A stretch of 64,000 nt of DNA from Pseudomonas fluorescens (GTDB taxonomy: Bacteria > Pseudomonadota > Gammaproteobacteria > Pseudomonadales > Pseudomonadaceae): contig NZ_OZ024668.1 in the NCBI RefSeq assembly GCF_902497775.2, positions 1,449,826-1,513,825 on the forward strand, in the 5' to 3' direction. A program made the position numbers and the translations under genes. Below are positions 37,401 to 49,400 of the stretch, piece after piece; the stretch's first letter is position 1, and each line of letters opens with the position of its first letter. Below the pieces are notes generated by a model. The model was not told the origin of the DNA, ran no database searches, and was given only the letters and a program-made list of their open reading frames with translations.

Positions 37401-40400
37401 GCTTGACCGCAAGGCCTTGCCTGCACCTGATCTGAATAGCGTACAGGCGGTGTACCGGGCGCCGGTCAGCGCCCAGGAACAGGCCGTGGCCGAAATCTGG
37501 CGGCAATTGCTCAAGTGCGAGCAGGTTGGCCTGGACGACGACTTCTTTGCCCTGGGTGGCCACTCCTTGCTGGCTACCCAGCTGGTCTCACGGGTGCGTC
37601 AGGCACTGGCGGTGGAGGTGGCGCTGCGCACGGTGTTCGAGCACAGCCGTTTGCAGGCCTTCGTTGCCGCACTGTGCCAGGCGCCGAGCAGCAATCAGCT
37701 GCCGATGCAGGCCGTCGATCGCAGGGCGGGCGTGCCGTTGTCCTATGCCCAGGAGCGTCAGTGGTTTCTCTGGCAGCTCGATCCGCACAGTACCGCGTAT
37801 GTGATTCCCATGGTCCTGCAGCTCGATGGCGAGCTCGATGGCGAGGCGCTTGAGCAAGCGTTCGTGACCTTGCTCGAACGGCATGAAAGCCTGCGTACCG
37901 GATTTGCCGAGCGCGATGGCCAGTGCGTGCAGTTGATCCGTGACCAGGTGGATTTCCAGGTGCGGCGCCATACCCTGGCGCAAGACGGCGATGCAGCAGC
38001 GCTCAGCGACAGTTTCGTACGCCAGGCGGTGTGCAAGCCCTTTGACCTGCAGCACGACCTGTTGCTGCGCGCCGACCTGCTTGGCGTCGGCCCACAGCGC
38101 CACGTGCTGGTGGTGACTCAGCACCATATCGTGTCGGATGGCTGGTCGATGCAGGTGATGATCGACGAGTTGCTGCAGTGCTACGCCGCGCTGTGCAAGG
38201 GCCAGGTGCCGCAGTTGCCGCCTCTGCCAATCCAGTACGCCGACTACGCCGCCTGGCAGCGCCAGTGGATGGATGCGGGTGAGCGTGAGCGGCAACTCGA
38301 CTACTGGCAAGAGCAGCTCGGGCGTCAGAGTGTGGTCCTGGAGCTGCCCGCCGATCATGTCCGGCCGGTACAGCAAAGCTTGCGCGGTGCGCGACTGGAG
38401 TTGCCGATCAGTAGTCAGTTGCATCGAGCGTTGCGCCAGTTGGCCGAGCAGCAGGGGGTGACCCTGTTCATGCTGCTGCTTGCCGCCTACCAGACACTGT
38501 TGTTCCGTTACAGCGGGCAGTCGCGCATTCGCGTCGGGGTGCCGATCGCCAACCGTAACCGCCTGGAAACCGAGCGCCTGATCGGCTTTTTCGTCAACAC
38601 CCAGGTGTTGCAAGCCGACCTTGATGGTCAGCAAGGCTTCGACGCATTGCTCAAGCAAGTGCGTCAGGTCACCTTGCAAGCCCAGGAACATCAGGACTTG
38701 CCGTTCGAACAACTGGTCGATGCCCTGCAGCCGGAGCGCAGCCTCAGCTATAGCCCGTTGTTCCAGGTGATGTATAACCACCAGGCCGAGCAGGCTGCAG
38801 GTGCGCAGCGTGGCGGTGTCCCGCTCGACCTGCAGATCACCAGCCTCGGTTGGTCGGGCGAGAATGCCCAGTTCGACCTGACCCTGAGCACGCACGAGAG
38901 TGCCGATAGCCTGGCGGCTTCGTTCACCTATGCCACCGACCTGTTCGAAGCCGGTACTGTCCAGCGTATGGCAGACCATTGGCTGCGCCTGTTGCAGGCC
39001 ATTGTCCAGGCACCGGCACAGGCCCTGGGTGAGCTGCCATTGCTCGCCGTTCACGAGCGTGAACAGCTGTTTGCCCTGAACCCGGCGCGTGAACCCTTCG
39101 ATGCCGATAGCTGCATCGACCAGTTGATCGCGCAACGTGCCCAGGCCGCACCGCAAGCCCTGGCCCTGATCGATGGCGAACAGTCCTTTACCCATGCCTG
39201 GCTGCAAAGCCGCGCCAACCGCCTGGCCCACCGCCTGATCGAACTGGGCGTTGGCCCCGAGGTGCGGGTCGGTGTGGCCATGGCGCGCAGCGCCGAGCTG
39301 GTGGTGGCCCTGCTGGCGGTGCTCAAGGCCGGTGGCACCTATGTGCCACTGGACCCGGACTACCCGCGCGAACGGCTCAGCTACATGCTCGAAGACAGCC
39401 AGGCGCGGGTGCTGCTGACCCAGGCCGGGGTGCTTGAGGCCTGGCCGGATGACATTGTCACCGTGCTGGTCGAAGACGATGCCGGCTACCCGGACAGTGC
39501 GCCGGCACCGCGTGCCACGGCGCAGAACCTCGCCTATGTGATCTACACCTCCGGCTCCACCGGCCAGCCCAAGGGCGTGGCCATCGCCCACCGCAACGTC
39601 GCGGCCCTGGCGCACTGGTCGCAGCAGGTGTACCGCGCTGAAGACATCCAGGGCGTGCTGGCCTCGACCTCGGTGTGCTTCGACCTGTCGGTCTGGGAAA
39701 TCTTCGTCACCCTGGCCAATGGCGGTTTCCTGGTCATGGCCCGCAACGCCCTGGAACTGCCACAGTTGCCGGCCCGCGAGCAGGTACGCCTGATCAACAC
39801 CGTGCCGTCGGCGATTGCCGCCTTGCAGCGTGCCGGCGAAATCCCGGCGAGCGTTAAAATCATCAATCTGGCCGGCGAGCCGCTCAAGCAGGCGCTGGTC
39901 GAAGCACTGTACGCCGAGACCGCGGTGGAGCAGGTCTACGACCTGTACGGGCCGTCGGAAGACACCACCTATTCGACCTTCAGCCGCCGCCAGGCCGGTG
40001 GCCAGGCCAACATCGGCCGGCCATTGTTCAACACCGCCAGCTACCTGCTCGACGCCCAGCTGCAAGCGGTGCCGCAAGGCGTGGCCGCCGAGCTGTACCT
40101 GGCCGGCGACGGCCTGACTCGCGGCTACCTGCTGCGCCCGGGGCTGACCGCCGAGAAGTTCGTGCCCAACCCGTACGGGCCGCCGGGCGAGCGCATGTAC
40201 CGCAGCGGCGACCTGACCCGCTACCGCGCCGACGGCGTGCTGGAGTACATAGGCCGTATCGACCACCAGGTCAAGGTTCGCGGTTTTCGCATCGAGCTGG
40301 GCGAGATCGAAGCGCGCCTGCACCAGCAACCGGCGGTGCGCGAAGCGGTGGTGCTGGCGGTCGACGGCGCCAGCGGCCAGCAACTGGTGGGCTACGTGGT

Positions 40401-43400
40401 GGCCAGCCAGGCGCTCGATGCCGAGCAGCTCAAGGCCGGCCTGCGCCAGCACCTGCCGGACTACATGGTGCCGGTGCACCTGCTGCAGCTTGAACAACTG
40501 CCACTGACCCCCAACGGCAAGCTCGACCGCAAGGCCTTGCCGATGCCGGACCTGAGCCAGCTGCAAGCCGCCTACGTGGCCCCGCACAGCGACCTGGAGC
40601 AGCGCATTGCCGCCATCTGGCAGGACGTGCTGAAGCTGGAACGGGTCGGCCTGAGCGACAACTTCTTCGAACTGGGCGGCGACTCGATCATCTCGATCCA
40701 GGTGGTCAGCCGGGCGCGGCAAGCGGGCATTCATTTCACCCCCAAGGCGCTGTTCCAGCACCAGACCGTACAGGGCCTGGCGACGGTGGCAAGCCTTGGG
40801 GCCAGCGGCCTTGCGGTTGACCAGAACCGGGTCGAAGGGGCGAGCACGCTGCTGCCGATCCACCGGGTGTTCTTCGACGAAGTGCAGGTCGAGCGCCATC
40901 ACTGGAACCAGTCGGTGCTGCTCAAACCGCACCAGCTGCTGGACGGCGCGGTGCTGGAGCAGGCCTTGCAGGCGTTGCTGGAGCAGCATGACGCGCTGCG
41001 CCTGGGCTTTGTCGAAAATCACGACGAGTGGCAGGCGACTTACCATGGCCTGCCGCGCCACAGCGTGCTGTGGCAGCGCGAGGTCGCCGATGCTGAGGCG
41101 CTGGAACACCTCGGCCAGCAGGCGCAGCGCAGCCTTGACCTGAACAACGGCCCGCTGCTGCGTGCGGTGCTGGCGACCCTGGGCAACGGCGAGCAACGCC
41201 TGCTGCTGGTGATCCATCACCTGGCGGTGGACGGCGTGTCGTGGCGGATCATTTTCGAAGACCTGCAGCAGGCCTACGAGCAACTGCGCGAGGGCCAGGT
41301 GGTGCAATTGCCGGCCCGCACCCACAGCGTGCGTGACTGGGCCCAGCGCCTGCAGGCCTATGCCCTGAGCACTGAAGTCCAGGCCCAGCGCAGCTATTGG
41401 CAGGCGCAACTGGCCGGGGTGCAGACGGTGCTGCCGGGCGCCCGCGCGGATGCCAGCCTGGCCAACCGGCATGCTCGCTCGGTGCACAGCCGCTTGTCGC
41501 CGGAGCTGACCCGGCGCCTGCTGCAGGAAGCCCCGGCGGCCTACCGCACCCAGGTCAACGACCTGTTGCTCAGCGCCCTGGCGCGGGTGATCGGGCGCTG
41601 GAGCGGGCAGGCCGATACCCTGATCCAGCTCGAAGGCCATGGCCGTGAAGAGCTGTTTGACGGCCTCGACCTGACCCGCACCGTGGGCTGGTTCACCAGC
41701 TTGTTCCCACTGCGCATCAGCGCCAGCGACGCACTGGGCAGCAGCATCCAGCAGGTCAAGGAACAGCTGCGCGCGATCCCGGACAAGGGCCTGGGCTGGG
41801 GCGCCTTGCGCTACCTGGGTGACAGCGCCAGCCGCGAGAGCCTGGCGGCGCTGCCGGTGCCACGGATCACCTTCAACTACCTGGGCCAGTTCGATGCCAG
41901 CTTCGATGCCGAAGAGGGGGCGCTGTTCGTGCCGGCCGCCGAAGCGGTGGGCCCGGACCAGAGCCCGCAAGCCAACCTGGGCAACTGGCTGAGCCTGAAC
42001 GGCCGGGTGTATGCCGGCGAGTTCAGCCTGGGCTGGCGCTTCAGCCGGGAGATGTTCGACGAAGCCACGGTGCAGCGCCTGGCCGACGATTATGTCGCCG
42101 AACTGCAGGCACTGATCGAGCACTGCTGTGAACTGAAAGAGCGCTCGGCGACGCCGTCGGACTTCCCCCTGGCCGGGCTCAGCCAGGCCCAGCTTGAGCA
42201 ACTGCCGGTGGAACTGGAGCAGGTCGAAGATATCTACCCGCTGTCGCCGATGCAGCAGGGCATGCTCTTTCATACCTTGTATGAACAGCGCGGTGACTAC
42301 ATCAACCAGATGCGTCTGGACGTGGAAGGGCTGGATGTCGAGCGCTTCCGTAGCGCCTGGCAGGCAAGCGTCGATGCCCATGACATTCTGCGCAGCGGCT
42401 TTGTTTGGCAAGGTGAGCTGGAGCGCCCGCTCCAGGTGATTCGCAAGTCCTTGCCCCTGGCCTTCGAGGTGCAGGACTGGCAGGCGCGCGCGGGTGTGCC
42501 AGAGGCCCTCGACGCGCTGGCCAAAGCCGAACGCCAACGTGGTTTTGATCTGGCCGAGCCGCCGCTGCTGCGGCTGTTGCTGGTACAACTGAGTGCGCAG
42601 CACTACCACCTGATCTATACCAGCCACCACATCCTGATGGATGGCTGGAGCAACTCACGGCTGATGGGGGAAGTGCTGCAGCGCTATCGCCAGCAGCCGG
42701 TGAGCCGCCCGGCCGGTCGTTACCGCGATTACATCGGCTGGTTGCAGGCACAGGACGCAGCGCTCAGCGAGCAATTCTGGACCGCCCAGGTGCGTGAACT
42801 GCAGGTGCCGACCCGCCTGGCCCAGGCCTTGCCACACCAGGCCGAAGGTGCCGCAGGCCAGGCCGAGCACTTCGCCGAACTGGCGCCGCAAGCGACTCGC
42901 CGTCTGAGTGATTTCGCCCGCCAGCAGAAGGTCACCATGAACACCCTGGTGCAGGCCGCCTGGGCCTTGCTGCTGGCACGCTACAGCGGCCAGCAGACGG
43001 TCGCCTTCGGTGCCACGGTGTCGGGGCGTCCGGCTGAGCTCAAAGGGGTGGAGCAGCAGTTGGGCCTGTTCATCAACACCTTGCCGGTGGTGACCCACCT
43101 GGATGCCGGGCAGCCGCTGGCGCAGTGGCTGCAACAGTTGCAGCAACAGAACCTTGCGCTGCGTGAACACGAACACACCGCTTTGTTTGACGTGCAGCGC
43201 TGGGCCGGTCTGGGCGAGGGCCTGTTCGACACACTCCTGGTGTTCGAGAACTTCCCGATTTCCGAAGCCTTGCAACAAGGTGCGCCAGAGGGCCTGCGCT
43301 TCAGTGAGGTGCGTAACCAGGAGCAGACCAGTTTCCCGCTGACCCTGGCGGTGGTTCATGCCCAGAGCCTGGTACTGCACCTGAGCTATGACACGGCGCT

Positions 43401-46400
43401 GTTCAGCGCGGCCCAGGTACAACGCTTCGGCGTGCAGGTGCTGCAGTTGCTGGAGCGAATGATTGCCCAGGCCGGGCAGCCCTTGGGTGAGTTGCAGATA
43501 CTGGGCGATGACGAGCAGCAATTGCAGTTGCATGGCTGGAATCCGCCGGCCGCAGCTTTTGCCAGTGACCGTTGCATCGACCAGCTGATCGCGCAGCGTG
43601 CCCAGGTTGCACCGCAAGCCCTGGCCCTGATTGATGGCGAACAGTCCTATTCCCACGCCTGGCTGCAAAGCCGCGCCAACCGCCTGGCCCACCGCCTGAT
43701 CGAACTGGGCGTTGGCCCCGAGGTGCGGGTCGGTGTGGCCATGGCGCGCAGCGCCGAGCTGGTGGTGGCCCTGCTGGCGGTGCTCAAGGCCGGTGGCACC
43801 TATGTGCCACTGGACCCGGACTACCCGCGCGAACGGCTCAGCTACATGCTCGAAGACAGCCAGGCGCAAGTGCTGCTGACCCAGGCCGGGGTGCTCGAGG
43901 CCTGGCCGGACGACATCGTTACCGTGCTGGTCGAAGACGATGCCGGCTACCCGGACAGTGCGCCGGCACCGCGTGCCACGGCGCAGAACCTGGCCTATGT
44001 GATCTACACCTCCGGCTCCACCGGCCAGCCCAAGGGCGTGGCCATCGCCCACCGCAACGTCGCGGCCCTGGCGCACTGGTCGCAGCAGGTGTACCGCGCT
44101 GAAGACATCCAGGGCGTGCTGGCCTCGACCTCGGTGTGCTTCGACCTGTCGGTCTGGGAAATCTTCGTCACCCTGGCCAATGGCGGTTTCCTGGTCATGG
44201 CCCGCAACGCCCTGGAACTGCCACAGTTGCCGGCCCGCGAGCAGGTACGCCTGATCAACACCGTGCCGTCGGCGATTGCCGCCTTGCAGCGTGCCGGCGA
44301 AATCCCGGCGAGCGTTAAAATCATCAATCTGGCCGGCGAGCCGCTCAAGCAGGCGCTGGTCGAAGCACTGTACGCCGAGACCGCGGTGGAGCAGGTCTAC
44401 GACCTGTACGGGCCGTCGGAAGACACCACCTATTCGACCTTCAGCCGCCGCCAGGCCGGGGGCCAGGCCAACATCGGCCGGCCATTGTTCAACACCGCCA
44501 GCTACCTGCTCGACGCCCAGCTGCAAGCGGTGCCGCAAGGCGTGGCCGCCGAGCTGTACCTGGCCGGCGACGGCCTGACCCGCGGCTACCTGCTGCGCCC
44601 GGGGCTGACCGCCGAGAAGTTCGTGCCCAACCCGTACGGGCCGCCGGGCGAGCGCATGTACCGCAGCGGCGACCTGACCCGCTATCGCGCCGACGGCGTG
44701 CTGGAGTACATCGGCCGCATCGACCACCAGGTCAAGGTCCGTGGTTTTCGTATCGAGCTGGGCGAGATCGAAGCGCGCCTGCACCAGCAACCGGCGGTGC
44801 GCGAAGCGGTGGTGCTGGCGGTCGACGGCGCCAGCGGCCAGCAACTGGTGGGCTACGTGGTGGCCAGCCAGGCGCTCGATGCCGAGCAGCTCAAGGCCGG
44901 CCTGCGCCAGCACCTGCCGGACTACATGGTGCCGGTGCACCTGCTGCAGCTTGAACAACTGCCACTGACCCCCAACGGCAAGCTCGACCGCAAGGCCCTG
45001 CCGATGCCGGACCTGAGCCAGCTGCAAGCCGCCTACGTGGCCCCGCACAGCGACCTGGAGCAGCGCATCGCCGCCATCTGGCAGGACGTGCTCAAGCTGG
45101 AACGGGTCGGCCTGAGCGACAACTTCTTCGAACTGGGCGGCGACTCGATCATCTCGATCCAGGTGGTCAGCCGGGCGCGGCAAGCGGGCATTCATTTCAC
45201 CCCCAAGGCGCTGTTCCAGCACCAGACCGTACAGGGCCTGGCGACGGTGGCAAGCCTTGGGGCCAGCGGCCTTGCGGTTGACCAGAACCGGGTCGAAGGG
45301 GCGAGCACGCTGCTGCCGATCCACCGGGTGTTCTTCGACGAAGTGCAGGTCGAGCGCCATCACTGGAACCAGTCGGTGCTGCTCAAACCGCACCAGCTGC
45401 TGGACGGCGCGGTGCTGGATCAGGCCTTGCAGGCGTTGCTGGAGCAGCATGACGCGCTGCGCCTGGGCTTTGTCGAAAATCACGACGAGTGGCAGGCGAC
45501 TTACCATGGCCTGCCGCGCCACAGCGTGCTGTGGCAGCGCGAGGTCGCCGATGCCGAGGCGCTGGAACACCTCGGCCAACAGGCCCAGCGCAGCCTTGAC
45601 CTGAACAATGGCCCGCTGCTGCGTGCGGTGCTGGCGACCCTGGGCAATGGCGAGCAACGCCTGCTGCTGGTGATCCATCACCTGGCGGTGGACGGCGTGT
45701 CGTGGCGGATCATTTTCGAAGACCTGCAGCAGGCCTACGAGCAACTGCGCGAGGGCCAGGTGGTGCAACTGCCGGCCCGCACCCACAGCGTGCGTGACTG
45801 GGCCCAGCGCCTGCAGGCCTATGCCCTGAACACTGAAGTCCAGGCCCAGCGCAGCTACTGGCAGGGGCAACTGGCCGGGGTGCAGACGGCGCTGCCGGGC
45901 GCCCGCGCGGACGCCAGCCTGGCCAACCGGCATGCTCGCTCGGTGCACAGCCGCTTGTCGCCGGAGCTGACCCGGCGCCTGCTGCAGGAAGCCCCGGCGG
46001 CCTACCGCACCCAGGTCAACGACCTGTTGCTCAGCGCCCTGGCGCGGGTGATCGGGCGCTGGAGCGGGCAGGCCGATACCCTGATCCAGCTCGAAGGCCA
46101 TGGCCGTGAAGAGCTGTTTGACGGCCTCGACCTGACCCGCACCGTGGGCTGGTTCACCAGCTTGTTCCCACTGCGCATCAGCGCCAGCGACGCACTGGGC
46201 AGCAGCATCCAGCAGGTCAAGGAACAGCTGCGCGCGATCCCGGACAAGGGCCTGGGCTGGGGCGCCTTGCGCTACCTGGGTGACAGCGCCAGCCGCGAGA
46301 GCCTGGCGGCGCTGCCGGTGCCACGGATCACCTTCAACTACCTGGGCCAGTTCGATGCCAGCTTCGATGCCGAAGAGGGGGCGCTGTTCGTGCCGGCCGC

Positions 46401-49400
46401 CGAAGCGGTGGGTCCGGACCAGAGCCCGCAAGCCAACCTGGGCAACTGGCTGAGCCTGAACGGCCGGGTGTATGCCGGCGAGTTCAGCCTGGGCTGGCGC
46501 TTCAGCCGGGAGATGTTCGACGAAGCCACGGTGCAGCGCCTGGCCGACGATTATGTCGCCGAACTGCAGGCACTGATCGAGCACTGCTGTGAACTGAAAG
46601 AGCGCTCGGCGACACCGTCGGACTTCCCCCTGGCCGGGCTCAGCCAGGCCCAGCTTGAGCAACTGCCGGTGGAACTGGAGCAGGTCGAGGATATCTACCC
46701 GCTGTCGCCGATGCAGCAGGGCATGCTGTTCCATACCCAGGAAGGCAATGGTGCCGACCTGTATATCAACCAGATCAGTGTCCAGGTCGAAGGCCTCGAC
46801 AGCGCTCGCTTCGAAGCGGCCTGGAACCAGGTGATCGAACGGCACGAGATCCTGCGCACTGGCTTCTGCAATAGCGCAACCCTTGAGCAGCCCTTGCAGT
46901 TGGTCTACAAGCAGGCGCGTATGCCGATCAACTGCCTGGACTGGCGTGACCGCGAGGTGACCCAGGAGCAACTGCAGGCCCTGGCGGCCGCCGAATGCGC
47001 CAAAGGCTTCGACCTGCCGAGCGCGCCATTGACGCGCCTGGCCCTGGTACAGACCGGCGCCGACCAGCACCAGTTGATCTGGACCAGCCACCACATCTTG
47101 ATGGACGGCTGGAGCAATTCGCGCTTGCTCGGTGAAGTGCTGCAGGCCTATGCCGGGCAGGCACTGCCCATGCGCCAAGGGCGCTACCGCGACTATATCG
47201 ACTGGCTGCAGCGCCAGTCAGCGGTCAGCCGCCAGGCGTTCTGGCAGGAGCGCCTGCGCGAACTTGAAGGGCCAACCCTGCTGGCCAGCAGTATCGGCCC
47301 GCAACCGGCGCCCGGCTTGCAGGGCCATGATGCGTTGTACCTGAAATGGGACGAAGCGCAGACCCAGGCATTCAAGGCCGCTGCACAGCGCCTGCGCGTT
47401 ACCCCCAACACCCTGGTACAGGCCGCCTGGCTGTTGCTGCTGCAGCGTTACAGCGGCCAGCAGACGGTCAGTTTCGGTGCGGTGGTCGCCGGTCGACCGG
47501 CCTCCCTGGCCGGGGCCAACGAAATGCTCGGCTTGTTCATCAACACCTTGCCGATCATCCAGACCGTGCAACCTGAAGTCAGTGTCCACCAGTGGCTGAC
47601 GCAGCTGCAGGCCTACAACCTGGAAGCCCGTGACCATGAACAGACGGCGCTGGCCGATATCCAGCGCTGGGCCGGGCAGGGGGGGCAGGCCCTGTTCGAT
47701 AGCATCATCGTGTTTGAAAACTACCCGGTGGACGAGCGCTTGCAACAAGGCAGCGAGACCGGCTTGCGCTTTGGCAAGACCAGTGGCCGCGATGTCACCA
47801 ACTACGCCATGGACCTGGCCGTCAGCCTCAATGCCACGCTGTCGATCGAGTTCCTCTACCTGCGCGAGCGTTTTACGCCGCAAGCCTGCGCACAACTCAT
47901 GCAAGGCTTCGAGAACCTGCTGCGGGCCTTGCTCGACCAGCCGCACGCGACAGTCGGCAGTCTTGGCCTGCTTGACGATGCCGGGCTGCATGCCCTGCAA
48001 CAGCGCAATGCCCTGCCGCAGGCGGGCCAGGCCCAGGCCCTGAGCGAGGCGATTGCCACCCAGGCCCGGCTGCGTCCGGATGCCGTGGCGGTGGTCTGCG
48101 CCGATCAGCAACTGACCTATGCCGAGCTGGAACAACGTGCCTCGCTGCTGGCCCAGCACCTGATGGCCCAGGGGGTGGGGCCGGAAGTCTTTGTCGGCGT
48201 GGCGCTGGAGCGTTCGGTCGAGGTGATCGTGGCATTCTATGCCGTGATGAAGGCCGGCGGCGCCTATGTGCCGTTGGACATCGACTACCCGCGCGAACGC
48301 TTCGACTGGATCATCGAGGACTCGGCCATGGCCGTGCTCATCACCCAGCGCAGCGTCCGTGAGCGCCTGGGGGATGCCCGGGTGCCGGTGCTGCTGGAAC
48401 TGGACCAACTGACCCTGCAACCCGATGCGCCGCAACGGCCATGGCCACGCGCCGAGGCCGACAACCTGGCGTACCTGATCTATACCTCCGGCTCTACCGG
48501 CAAGCCCAAGGGCGTTGCCGTGGCCCGCGGCCCGATTGCCATGCATTGCCGGGCCATTGCCGAGCGTTACGCCATGAACACGCAAACACGCGAGCTGTTG
48601 TTCATGTCGTTCGCCTTTGACGGTGCCCAGGAGCGCTGGCTGTCGACCCTGCTGTGCGGCGGGTGCCTGATCGTGCGCGACAATCAGCTGTGGACAGCCG
48701 AACAAACCTTCAATGCCCTGCACGAGCAGGCGATCACTATCGCCTGTTTCCCGCCGGCTTACCTGCAGCAACTTGCCGAGTATGCCGAAGGCCGCGTGCC
48801 GCCGGCGGTGCAGGTCTACTGCTTTGGGGGGGATGCGGTGGCCGAGGCCAATTTCGAGCGGGTCAAACGCACGCTCAAACCGCGCTACCTGACCAACGGC
48901 TACGGCCCGACCGAGACCGTGGTCACACCACTGCTGTGGAAAGTCGACGCCAACGCCCAGTGCAACGCCGCCTACGCGCCGATCGGCACACGGGTCGGCG
49001 ACCGCACCCTGTATGTGCTCGACAGCCAGCTCAACCCGCTGCCGGTGGGCGCCGCCGGTGAGCTGTACATCGGTGGTCAAGGGCTTGCCCGTGGCTACCA
49101 TGCACGCCCGGGGCTGAGTGCCGAGCGCTTCGTCGCCGATCCGTTCAGCAGCGAGGGTGGCCGCCTCTACCGCACCGGCGACCTGGTGCGCCAACGCGAG
49201 GACGGCGCGTTCGATTACCTCGGGCGTCTTGACCATCAAGTGAAGATCCGCGGCTTTCGCATCGAGCTGGGTGAAATCGAGGCGCGTCTGCGTGAGCAGG
49301 AGAGTGTCCGCGATGCGGTCGTGGTTGCGCGCCGCAATGCCCATGGCAACCAGTTGATCGCCTATGTGGTGGCCAACAGCGTGGCCGGGCTAGAGAAGCG

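Noticed and set aside
37588-47178. Two very long open frames (about 1,680 and 1,510 codons) antisense to NRPS4
   Set aside because: They mirror the repeated modules of NRPS4 and repeat the same composition. No start signals or motifs; the sense strand has full NRPS domains.
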